From an uncultured Lachnospiraceae bacterium (GTDB lineage: Bacteria; Bacillota; Clostridia; Lachnospirales; Lachnospiraceae): a stretch of 13,267 bases of DNA. The DNA lies in NCBI GenBank assembly GCA_910587955.1, contig CAJUNN010000067.1, positions 1-13,267 on the forward strand. The letters run 5' to 3'. The first letter of the stretch is position 1; each line of letters begins with the position of its first letter. A program made the translations under genes and the position numbers. A model generated the notes under the pieces. The model made no database searches. It saw only the letters and a program-made list of their open reading frames with translations, and had not been told where the DNA came from. Below, in pieces: positions 1 to 5,570 of the stretch.

Positions 1-1
1 G

Positions 2-1078
2 CTGGTTCAAGTTACCGTCTGCCTGCATTGGTTTAATCCGCTGGTTCATCTTATGTGCCGGGAGATTACCAGGGCTTGTGAATTTTCCTGTGATGAAGCC
101 GTCCTCGCAAAAATGGGGGGCGGCAGCGCTCAGGACTATGGACAAACCCTTCTTGACGCGATGGCGGCGGTTGGGAGATACAAAGAAAACTTCGGAACAG
201 TCACTTTGAACGGAAATAAAAAGCTATTGAAAGAGAGGATAAGTGCAATTATGAACTTTAAGAAAAAGTCAATGGCGATACGCCTTTTGACGGGTGCGCT
301 GACGCTGTGTGTGATGTTCGGAGCGGCTTTTATCGGTGTTTATCCTGCTGCCGCGGCAAGTGATCGCACAACAGGCAAGCCCCAGGTTCCTGTGGATAAA
401 ACTTCCGCACAAGGGAATACGGACACAAGCAGCAGGGACTATGCGGCCCAGGCGGAGCGGTACTATGAGGCTGACAGTCTGCCGCTGTTTGAAATCACTT
501 TTCCCCATCTGGATGAAAATACGCAAAAGATGTGGCTTGAAAAGCTCTATGCGGACGGTGACATTTCTTTCTTCTCTGTCGCTGTGCGCTGGCTTGACAC
601 AAATTCCGCTTTGCTGACCGGCTTCACCGAAAAAGCGTACGCCGATGAAGAAATGGCGTTTTTCTCTACTTTGACGGACCGCATGGGCGAAGCGGAGCTG
701 GAACTTTGGCTGGACAGGGCGCTGGAAGATGGGAACTGGGCATTTCAATCCATGCTCTTTGATAAACTGAACCGGGGTAAAGAATTTGACGAGCTGGAAG
801 AAAAGCAGGAGAAAGAATGGGCTGAAGCGCAGATGGCGGAATACCGGGCTGTGGGTGTTGCGATGGATGGAAAGGACTACTACTATCAGGACCAGCTTGT
901 CAACATCTTTTTAGACATCCGGACCAACAAATCCGTTTACACGCTGAATATGAACCCAAAAGGAACTGTCAATATCAAAGTTGTCCGTGATGTGGAAAAT
1001 AAAATCACAGGCGTTTCCTATATGACCGAGGCGGAAGTGATTGAGTTGTTGGGGGATATGGATGACCCGGATAAATAA
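2..1078 (+). CDS. BlaR1-like M56 family peptidase/sensor, 5' end outside the window
   Basis: This open frame runs in from the left edge without a start, so only the C-terminal part is seen. It begins with LHWFNPLVHLMCREI followed by CEFSCDEAV, the conserved stretch after the zinc HExxH helix in M56 (BlaR1/MecR1) membrane peptidases; the HExxH itself would lie upstream. A hydrophobic segment follows (LLTGALTLCVMFGAAFIGVY, about 95-115 residues into the visible part), predicted as the last membrane helix, and then an extracellular region of about 240 residues. That region has no penicillin-binding serine motifs (SxxK, KTG). It holds four related helical units of about 20 residues, with cores such as WLEKLYADGDISFFS, FTEKAYADEEMAFFS and WLDRALEDGNWAFQS. 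The family normally cleaves a BlaI-type repressor after sensing an outside signal; the signal here is unknown. The protein ends at DMDDPDK, and homologous-looking sequence continues in another frame just downstream, so the gene is probably frameshifted. Confidence 0.8.
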   Translation: MVQVTVCLHWFNPLVHLMCREITRACEFSCDEAVLAKMGGGSAQDYGQTLLDAMAAVGRYKENFGTVTLNGNKKLLKERISAIMNFKKKSMAIRLLTGALTLCVMFGAAFIGVYPAAAASDRTTGKPQVPVDKTSAQGNTDTSSRDYAAQAERYYEADSLPLFEITFPHLDENTQKMWLEKLYADGDISFFSVAVRWLDTNSALLTGFTEKAYADEEMAFFSTLTDRMGEAELELWLDRALEDGNWAFQSMLFDKLNRGKEFDELEEKQEKEWAEAQMAEYRAVGVAMDGKDYYYQDQLVNIFLDIRTNKSVYTLNMNPKGTVNIKVVRDVENKITGVSYMTEAEVIELLGDMDDPDK

Positions 1079-1340
1079 AACCGATGCAGAAATAATCCCT
1101 GTTGATTTCAAGGCCGTAGCGGCGGGAGAAACTATCTTCTTGGGTGAGTACACATTGTCCAATGGGGACGAAATTTTGTGCGACATTTCGGCGAAAACGG
1201 GAAACAGAATGAAGATCTTTTTTGCAAAGGACAATCAGGAAGATGTGGCCTATTGGTCAGTAAATAGCCTGCGTCAGCCGGATGGTGCTTTGGGAAATGT
1301 AAAGGGCAGTGTCTCGATTGCTTCAACAAAGGCATCATAA
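1041..1340 (+). pseudogene. Out-of-frame C-terminal domain of the M56 sensor gene
   Basis: This frame overlaps the end of the M56 gene. After the overlap it reads DAEIIPVDFKAVAAGETIFLG, then a beta-rich stretch with GDEILCDISAKTG. From what I recall of clostridial M56 proteins, this resembles their C-terminal domain, which normally follows directly on the DDPD-type linker. There is no good ribosome binding site at its ATG, and moving one base near position 1070 joins the two frames. I read it as the former tail of the upstream gene. The end, DGALGNVKGSVSIA, also resembles the end of that domain, but the section before it seems short, which suggests a further small deletion. The alternative is an independent 99-residue protein, which I think less likely. 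Confidence 0.5.
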
Positions 1341-1461
1341 TAATGTTCAGCGCTTCTGCCAGAACAACGGCATAATAAAAAAACGTTGTTTCGGCGGCTT
1401 GGAATACGCCCTGTGCCGGGGCGCGTGGCAAATACGGCGCAATCATTTATCTTCGCTGGAG

Positions 1462-1491
1462 TTCTGGCCACCGTGGGTCTGTTGACAAAGT
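1462..1491 (+). repeat. Left terminal inverted repeat of the IS relic
   Basis: Starts TTCTGGCCACCG and ends TTGACAAAGT. It pairs with the right end in inverted orientation, with four mismatches in 30. The inner TTGACA could also act as a -35 box reading into the transposase, but no good -10 follows at the right distance. Confidence 0.8.
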
Positions 1492-1517
1492 ATCCCCTGA
1501 AGCTGCCGAAATATCAC

Positions 1518-1715
1518 ATGGTAACGATAGAGGATTTGGTACCGGAAAATCATTTTCTGCGGAAGGTAGAAAGGTCACTGGATCTGTCGTTTGTATATGC
1601 GGAGACCTCCCATCTATACAGCCGGAGATATGGCCGCCCGCCTATAGATTCAGTGGTAATTGTAAAATATCTGCTGGTGAGCGGGAGGCTGGCGGTGACG
1701 ACTCCACCCATGTGA
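1518..1715 (+). pseudogene. IS1182-type transposase, N-terminal fragment
   Basis: From the ATG after the left end the frame reads MVTIEDLVPENHFLRKVERS, the typical opening of IS1182-group transposases (DUF772 region), followed by a YSRRYGRPPIDSVVIVKYLL stretch that is also typical. Directly after KYLL the sequence jumps to VSGRLAVT, which in full-length relatives lies roughly 90 residues further on, so an internal deletion is implied. One base is then missing: the expected VTDSTHVKA reads VTTPPM and stops. That shift also removes the first catalytic aspartate (in VTDST). The fragment cannot be an active transposase. Confidence 0.8.
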
Positions 1716-2020
1716 AAGCCAACGCATCCCGGGCGTCAGAGGAGCAGGTCGAAATGCCGGAAAGCCCTGGAACATATTGGGAGCGGCTGGACAGCTACTT
1801 CAAGCCCTCTGTTCAGCGGCATTTCTCCAGACGCTGGGAGCCGGAGTACCGGGAGGCACTGAAACAGCGGCAGGTCTGGTGTGAGGGTACCTTCGCCATT
1901 CAGAAAAGGTGCCATAATTTAACAGGTGTCTTACGACGAGGTTTAGGGGCAGCGGAGGATCACTGCCTCCTGTCTGCCACGGCTTTGAATCTCAAAAGAA
2001 TGATAAGATACATAAGTTGA
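1712..2020 (+). pseudogene. IS1182-type transposase, C-terminal fragment
   Basis: This is the continuation of the same gene after the one-base shift. It starts with VKANASRASEEQVEMPESPG, the block following the first catalytic aspartate, goes on to YWERLDSY, and then jumps to sequence near the family C-terminus (EALKQRQVWCEGTFA, then the HNLTGVLRRGL and ATALNLKRMIRYIS tail). The part between, which carries the second catalytic aspartate and is on the order of 200 residues in full-length relatives, is gone. The glutamate in CEGTFA probably is the third catalytic residue. The natural end of the gene, about 30 nt before the right inverted repeat, is preserved. Confidence 0.8.
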
Positions 2021-2049
2021 CGCTCTCCTTCGCAGAACAGTAAAATGGC

Positions 2050-2079
2050 ACTTTGTCAACAAATCCACCGTGACCAGAA
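2050..2079 (-). repeat. Right terminal inverted repeat of the IS relic
   Basis: Read on the minus strand it starts TTCTGGTCACGG and ends TTGACAAAGT, matching the left end except at four positions. It marks the right border of the relic. Confidence 0.8.
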
Positions 2080-2153
2080 GTGGGGCAAGAGGGAAACTTC
2101 TTTGCTTATAGTATCACATTCCATTTATATTCCAAGCAATAACAGATAAATGA

Positions 2154-3164
2154 TTAGGAGAAAGAAAAGCGCTTATCTATCCGAAACTGCTTCCGTCCCG
2201 GGTTCCCCTCGGCCCGGAAAATCTCCCTCTTTTTCAGATCATAAATCACGGACCAGACCGTATCCTTTCCTGTACGGGTATCGTACTGGCAGAGAAATCC
2301 CTCCCGGCCGGAGAGGAGACGGACGGCGTCTGTAAAATCCATCTGCGGCGAGTGGGCAGTCAGGAACCGGTCCATAGTCTGAAAACGGCGTTTTGCTTCC
2401 CAGTTGTCTGTCCGGAGGTTGTTATAGGCCATCATTTCCGGTGTATGGAAGAGATTTGTGGCGCATACGAAAGGAAGAGGGCCGGGACGGCTCACCGTTA
2501 CCTTTTCCCCGCAGCATTCTACTAGGGCAATGCTGCCGGAGGCGTCTGCAATGGTGAAAGTTTGTGCGGAACTGAGGGGGAGTTTTTGGACGCTTGCAAG
2601 AACCTCCTCCGTGGTGCGGCATTTTTCCAAAAAGAACCGCAGTAGAAGACCGGCGTTTATACCGGGGCGGATGGTATGGGGATAAACGGAAGTCAGGCCT
2701 GCGGCCAGGCCGTGTTCGTTGACCCCGTCCTCCATCTGGACAAAGGCGGTGGTGTTTCCAGTGAAAGAAAAGCTTGTTCCGGCGGAAAAGCGGTAGATTA
2801 CGTTCTGATTGGTTTTTTTCAGGGATGTAAGAAAGTCGCTGTTTCTGCCGAAGAGAATCTGGGACTGAGTCGAAACGGCAAAGCAGGAACAACAGCAGGC
2901 GGGGGGCATGGCGTACATGCTGAATAGAAAGGCATGAAGCATTTCAGGTGGACAGTTCTGTCCGTCTGCGATACCGTGGATCTCTTCTAAAATTTCAGGG
3001 AAATAATTTTGATAGACGGGAAGGCATTCTGCAGCGAAACGCAGGCGCTCCATAGACATGGGAAAACCAATATTTTCCAAAATATAATTTCCGTTTGCTG
3101 CCAGACGGGAGCCCCAGCGAAATCCCATTTCGTAAGGGCTCCCTTTGAATTTTTCATGATACAT
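2154..3164 (-). CDS. C45-type autoproteolytic acyltransferase/hydrolase (penicillin acyltransferase-like)
   Basis: The 336-residue protein fits the C45 family of Ntn hydrolases, related to acyl-CoA:6-aminopenicillanate acyltransferase. Visible markers are an N-terminal helical part with YEMGFRWG (residues 12-19), a cysteine cluster CCCSCFAV (90-97) and GRNSDF (106-111), which corresponds to the family pattern of a nucleophile cysteine followed by a GRNxDW-type strand. The probable nucleophile is Cys92, freed by self-cleavage, after which the enzyme would hydrolyse or transfer an amide-linked acyl group; the substrate cannot be read from sequence. No signal peptide is apparent, so it is probably cytoplasmic. 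I chose the ATG preceded by AAAGGAGAG at 7-nt spacing; an in-frame ATG 84 nt upstream has no such site. It lies 93 nt downstream of the glucokinase gene in the same direction and has its own possible promoter. A choloylglycine hydrolase is a less likely alternative. Confidence 0.75.
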   Translation of the reverse strand: MYHEKFKGSPYEMGFRWGSRLAANGNYILENIGFPMSMERLRFAAECLPVYQNYFPEILEEIHGIADGQNCPPEMLHAFLFSMYAMPPACCCSCFAVSTQSQILFGRNSDFLTSLKKTNQNVIYRFSAGTSFSFTGNTTAFVQMEDGVNEHGLAAGLTSVYPHTIRPGINAGLLLRFFLEKCRTTEEVLASVQKLPLSSAQTFTIADASGSIALVECCGEKVTVSRPGPLPFVCATNLFHTPEMMAYNNLRTDNWEAKRRFQTMDRFLTAHSPQMDFTDAVRLLSGREGFLCQYDTRTGKDTVWSVIYDLKKREIFRAEGNPGRKQFRIDKRFSFS

Positions 3165-3219
3165 AGCTGCACTCTCCTTTTTGATAAAGTGAGAGCTGCC
3201 GGCTGCTCTGCTATGAAAA

Positions 3220-3248
3220 ATGGTAGCGGAATAAAAATTTATTGTCAA
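3220..3248 (-). promoter_or_regulatory. Possible promoter of the C45 hydrolase gene
   Basis: On the minus strand a perfect TTGACA (3243-3248) is followed after 17 nt by TACCAT (3220-3225), four of six matches to the -10 consensus. It lies about 55-80 nt before the gene start. The -35 box is inside the element shared with the region before glcK. Confidence 0.45.
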
Positions 3249-3259
3249 TAGGGACTTTT
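3235..3259 (-). repeat. Shared 25-bp upstream element, copy before the C45 gene
   Basis: Matches the copy at 4258-4282 at 23 of 25 positions, same orientation. On the minus strand the core is ATTGACAATAAATTT. It lies about 75-95 nt before the C45 gene start and overlaps the glcK stop codon by two bases. Confidence 0.7.
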
Positions 3260-4193
3260 ACATTTTCACATAGCTTGCCGCCCCGTAGATGCCGGCATCG
3301 TTTCCAAGCTTTGCCAGGACAAATTTTTTATCCCGGCATCCCGGCCACACGTATTTCTTATAATATTTCTGGACATAGGTGATGAGAATCTCTCCGGCCT
3401 TTGACACGCCGCCGCCAATGATAAATACTTCCGGATCCAGAAGAGCCGCTGCAGCAGCCAGGGAGTACCCCAGGTAATGGCCGAATTTTTCGGCTACCTC
3501 TATAGCCAGCTCGTCTCCGGCTTTTACGGCGTCAAAGACTGTCTTAGCTGTTACCTCTTCTTCCCGGAGAAGGGAGGGTTTTTCACTTTCTTCTAAAAGC
3601 TTCTTTGTCATTTTTACGATACCGGGGGCAGAGGCAAATTGTTCCATGCAGCCCACACCGCCGCAGCCGCAGGCTTCCTCGATTTCACCGTCCACTTTGA
3701 TATGGCCTACCTCCCCGGCGGCGCCCTGGGAACCTAAGATCACCTTGCCGTCCACAATGATTGCGGCGCCCACACCCGTTCCCAGGGTGATAAAGACCGC
3801 GTTCTTGTAGCCGCTGGCCCCGCCTTTCCAGAGCTCGCCCAGGCCGGCCGTCCTCACATCATTGCCGCCTTTGCAGGGAAGCCCCAGCAATTCTTCCAGC
3901 TCTTTTGCCGCATGTTTGTTTCTCCAGCCCAGATTGGCATTCATGACAATGACGCCTTCTGCCGTCACAGGTCCCGGAACGCCGAAGCCCACGCCTTCTA
4001 CCTCTTCTTTTTCGATCCCCTTCTCTTTCATTTTCCCCAAAACGGCTGCGGCTACATCCGGCAGAACTGCTTCCGACTGGTTCTCAGTCCGGGTGGGAAT
4101 CTCCCATTTTTCCAGAAGCTCTCCCTCCACGGTAAACAGGCCCAGCTTAATGGTGGTTCCTCCCACGTCAACGCCGAAACAGTACTTCTTCAT
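3258..4193 (-). CDS. glcK: ROK-family glucokinase
   Basis: The 311-residue protein phosphorylates glucose with ATP at the entry to glycolysis, in the cytoplasm. It has the ATP-phosphate motif DVGGTTIKLG (9-18), the sugar-binding and catalytic pair Asn111-Asp112, the second phosphate loop LGTGVG (137-142), Glu161 and His164 in GEVGH, the ROK zinc motif with Cys175, Cys177 and Cys182 (CGCGGVGC) and Glu184. Length is normal for the family. The usual NDxNxAALGE stretch reads NDVRTAGLGE here, and the usual GVGGGII reads GVGAAII; the main ligand residues are kept, so activity is expected, but sugar specificity could differ (another hexose or an amino sugar is possible). The start has AAGGGGGA upstream at about 6 nt. 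It is divergent from the folate operon. Confidence 0.88.
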   Translation of the reverse strand: MKKYCFGVDVGGTTIKLGLFTVEGELLEKWEIPTRTENQSEAVLPDVAAAVLGKMKEKGIEKEEVEGVGFGVPGPVTAEGVIVMNANLGWRNKHAAKELEELLGLPCKGGNDVRTAGLGELWKGGASGYKNAVFITLGTGVGAAIIVDGKVILGSQGAAGEVGHIKVDGEIEEACGCGGVGCMEQFASAPGIVKMTKKLLEESEKPSLLREEEVTAKTVFDAVKAGDELAIEVAEKFGHYLGYSLAAAAALLDPEVFIIGGGVSKAGEILITYVQKYYKKYVWPGCRDKKFVLAKLGNDAGIYGAASYVKM

Positions 4194-4221
4194 TTGTGTA
4201 TCCCCCTTTTTGTTTTTTTCT

Positions 4222-4250
4222 ATTATAACATTCCCCTGACCTTATGGAAA
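4222..4250 (-). promoter_or_regulatory. Probable glcK promoter
   Basis: On the minus strand TTTCCA (4245-4250) is followed after 17 nt by a perfect TATAAT (4222-4227), about 30 nt before the glcK start. It is back to back with the folate operon promoter. Confidence 0.55.
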
Positions 4251-4257
4251 TAGGAAG

Positions 4258-4282
4258 AAATTTATTGTCAATGGGCACTTTT
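4258..4282 (-). repeat. Shared 25-bp upstream element, copy before glcK and folE
   Basis: Second copy of the element at 3235-3259 (23 of 25 identical). On the minus strand it places TTGACA about 73 nt before glcK, compared with about 80 nt for the other copy before its gene. On the plus strand the same bases supply the TTGTCA -35 box of the folate operon, so the element sits in a divergent control region. Confidence 0.7.
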
Positions 4283-4294
4283 CTATGCTATAAT
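4265..4294 (+). promoter_or_regulatory. Promoter of the folate operon
   Basis: TTGTCA (4265-4270) and a perfect TATAAT (4289-4294) are separated by 18 nt. Transcription would start near 4301, about 20 nt before the THF riboswitch. Confidence 0.75.
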
Positions 4295-4320
4295 AGCATT
4301 ACTTCCTAAAATAGAATAAT

Positions 4321-4419
4321 ATGCAAAATAGGTTTTCATGCGTCAAGTGTTCGGCGGATGGGGAGTTGCCTCCGAAACGAAAAGCTTAGTCTTACGATAT
4401 GATTACCGCACCCGTTGCA
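4321..4419 (+). ncRNA. Tetrahydrofolate (THF) riboswitch
   Basis: The leader of folE carries the recognisable THF-I core: GCGTCAAGTGTTCGG, then GGATGGGGAGTTGCCTCC, an ACGAAAAGC stretch, and ATTACCGCACCCGTTGCA at the 3' side. Possible pairings are P1 TGCAA (4322-4326) with TTGCA (4415-4419), P3 TTCGG (4350-4354) with CCGAA (4372-4376), and a short P2 around CATGCG and CGATATG. The class binds reduced folates and is known before folE and folate transporter genes in Firmicutes. No terminator follows, so control is probably at translation initiation. A second TTGCAT at 4431-4436 could pair with ATGCAA of P1 and compete with the ligand-bound fold; this pairing is my inference. Confidence 0.87.
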
Positions 4420-4494
4420 GCAATATAAGATTGCATCTCGTATTGTGGGGATATTTCGTCATATGTTCTGTCACAGTGTGGAGGTGTATTTTTT

Positions 4495-4533
4495 ATGGAA
4501 AGGAGTCTGCTTTATCATGATGGATTACGATAA
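4495..4533 (+). other. Possible 12-codon leader peptide overlapping the folE start
   Basis: The better of the two ribosome binding sites in this leader, GTGGAGGTG (4479-4487), is placed not for folE but for an ATG at 4495. That frame encodes MERSLLYHDGLR and stops at 4533, past the folE start at 4517. The folE site AAAGGAGT lies inside this small frame. Translation of it could expose or feed the folE start by reinitiation. Between the riboswitch and this point (4420-4478) I see only a weak hairpin GCAAT/ATTGC (4420-4434). Confidence 0.35.
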
Positions 4534-5074
4534 GATAAAAGCCGGCGTAAAGCTGATGCTGGAAGGTATCGGTGAAGATGTGACAAGAGAGGGACTGCTG
4601 GAAACCCCGGATCGGATTGCCCGGATGTGTGCGGAGATTTACGGGGGACTGTATGAGGACGCTTCGGTGCATCTTCAGAAGCAGTTTTCGGTGGAGAGCG
4701 ATGATATGGTGATCGAGAGGGACATAACGTTTTATTCCACCTGTGAGCATCATCTGCTCCCTTTCTATGGGAAAGCCCATATCGGCTACCTTCCGGACGG
4801 CCGTGTGGCAGGCCTTAGCAAGCTGGCCCGGACGGTGGATGTGTTTGCCAGAAGGCCTCAGATTCAAGAGAAAATGACGGTGCAGATTGCACGGGCCCTG
4901 GAAGAAAATTTAAAGCCTAAGGGTGTGATTGTGATGCTGGAGGCGGAGCATACCTGCATGACCATGCGGGGAATTAAGAAGCCTGGAAGCACAACGGTGA
5001 CCATGACGTCCCTGGGCCTTTTCCGGGAACACAAAGAACTGCAGGACCGCTTTCTGGCTATGGTGCGGCAGTGA
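4517..5074 (+). CDS. folE: GTP cyclohydrolase I
   Basis: FolE converts GTP to 7,8-dihydroneopterin triphosphate and formate, the first step of folate synthesis, as a toroidal cytoplasmic homodecamer. The 185-residue protein shows the zinc site of the family: Cys76 and His79 in CEHHLLPFYG, and Cys147 in EHTCMTMRG. GLSKLARTVDVFARRPQIQEK (99-119) and KKPGSTTVT (154-162) complete the signature. I chose the ATG preceded by AAAGGAGT at about 11 nt; the next codon is also ATG, and the open frame further upstream runs into the riboswitch. It is the first gene of the operon; its stop overlaps the next gene's possible GTG start in GTGA. Confidence 0.95.
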   Translation: MMDYDKIKAGVKLMLEGIGEDVTREGLLETPDRIARMCAEIYGGLYEDASVHLQKQFSVESDDMVIERDITFYSTCEHHLLPFYGKAHIGYLPDGRVAGLSKLARTVDVFARRPQIQEKMTVQIARALEENLKPKGVIVMLEAEHTCMTMRGIKKPGSTTVTMTSLGLFREHKELQDRFLAMVRQ

Positions 5075-5553
5075 AAATGAAACGGGTAAATGAAATTTTT
5101 CAGCATCCCCGCTACCAGGAGTGCTTAAAGGAGATTGGCCTCCTGGAGGAAGGGCGGAAGTTCTGCCGTCATACGCCGGAGCATTTTCTGGACGTAGCCA
5201 GGATTACCTGTCTGCTGGCATGGGAGCGGGGAATGGAAGTTAACCGGGAGACGGTCTATGCGGCGGGGCTGCTCCACGACATTGGACGGGCGGAGCAGTA
5301 CCGAAGGGGCACTCCCCACGAACAGGCAGGCGCCGCCATTGCCGGAGAGATTCTGCCGGACTGCGGATTTTCAAAGGAAGAGCAGGAGGAAATCCTGAAT
5401 CTCATCCGCAGCCACAGAGAGAAAGAGGCGGAAACGGATCTGGCAGGGCTTTTCTACCGGGCGGACAAATTGTCGCGGAACTGTTTTTCCTGCCCGGCGG
5501 AAGGGGAATGCGACTGGCCGAAGGAGAAGAAAAACCGGGAGATTTCTTTTTAA
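5071..5553 (+). CDS. HD-domain metal-dependent phosphohydrolase in the folate operon
   Basis: The 160-residue protein has the full HD metal site in order: His38 (TPEHFLD), His69-Asp70 (LLHDIGR), a histidine in TPHEQAG (His83), His115 (IRSHR) and Asp132 (RADKLSR). The tail has three cysteines (CFSCPAEGEC, 138-147), possibly a metal knuckle. HD proteins of this size hydrolyse phosphate esters of nucleotides or related compounds. Start codon: GTG overlaps the folE stop by four bases, favouring translational coupling; an ATG two codons on is equally possible, and neither has a strong binding site. Between FolE and FolB the pathway needs removal of pyrophosphate and phosphate from dihydroneopterin triphosphate, and no Nudix enzyme is encoded here, so this protein is a candidate for such a step. 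That role is inference from position only. Confidence 0.8.
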   Translation: MKMKRVNEIFQHPRYQECLKEIGLLEEGRKFCRHTPEHFLDVARITCLLAWERGMEVNRETVYAAGLLHDIGRAEQYRRGTPHEQAGAAIAGEILPDCGFSKEEQEEILNLIRSHREKEAETDLAGLFYRADKLSRNCFSCPAEGECDWPKEKKNREISF

Positions 5554-5570
5554 GCAGAGAGGAAACGGAT

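Larger units (their letters stand above)
1462..2079 (+). mobile_element. Decayed IS1182-type insertion sequence with both ends intact
   Basis: Two 30-bp terminal inverted repeats (26 of 30 positions match, counted by eye) enclose remnants of one transposase gene in the same orientation. The transposase pieces match the start and the end of the IS1182 group but lack most of the middle. The element is therefore non-autonomous. If a related full-length transposase exists elsewhere in the genome it could in principle still move the element, because the ends remain. I see no convincing target-site duplication: left flank ends CTGGAG, right flank begins GTGGGG. Confidence 0.8.

Noticed and set aside
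1341..1461. Possible gene or RNA between the M56 remnant and the IS
   Set aside because: I see only a weak CAACG/CGTTG inverted repeat around 1365-1390 and no coding or RNA signature.
1456..2085. Target-site duplication around the IS relic
   Set aside because: CTGGAG and GTGGGG at the two borders are only loosely alike and do not form a proper direct repeat.
2081..2153. Terminator for the C45 hydrolase gene
   Set aside because: The only inverted repeat (TTGCTT/AAGCAA) has a 26-nt loop and no T-tract on the relevant strand.
4415..4516. Upstream extension of folE giving 34 more residues
   Set aside because: It would begin inside the THF riboswitch; the ATG at 4517 has a ribosome binding site and gives the normal FolE N-terminus.
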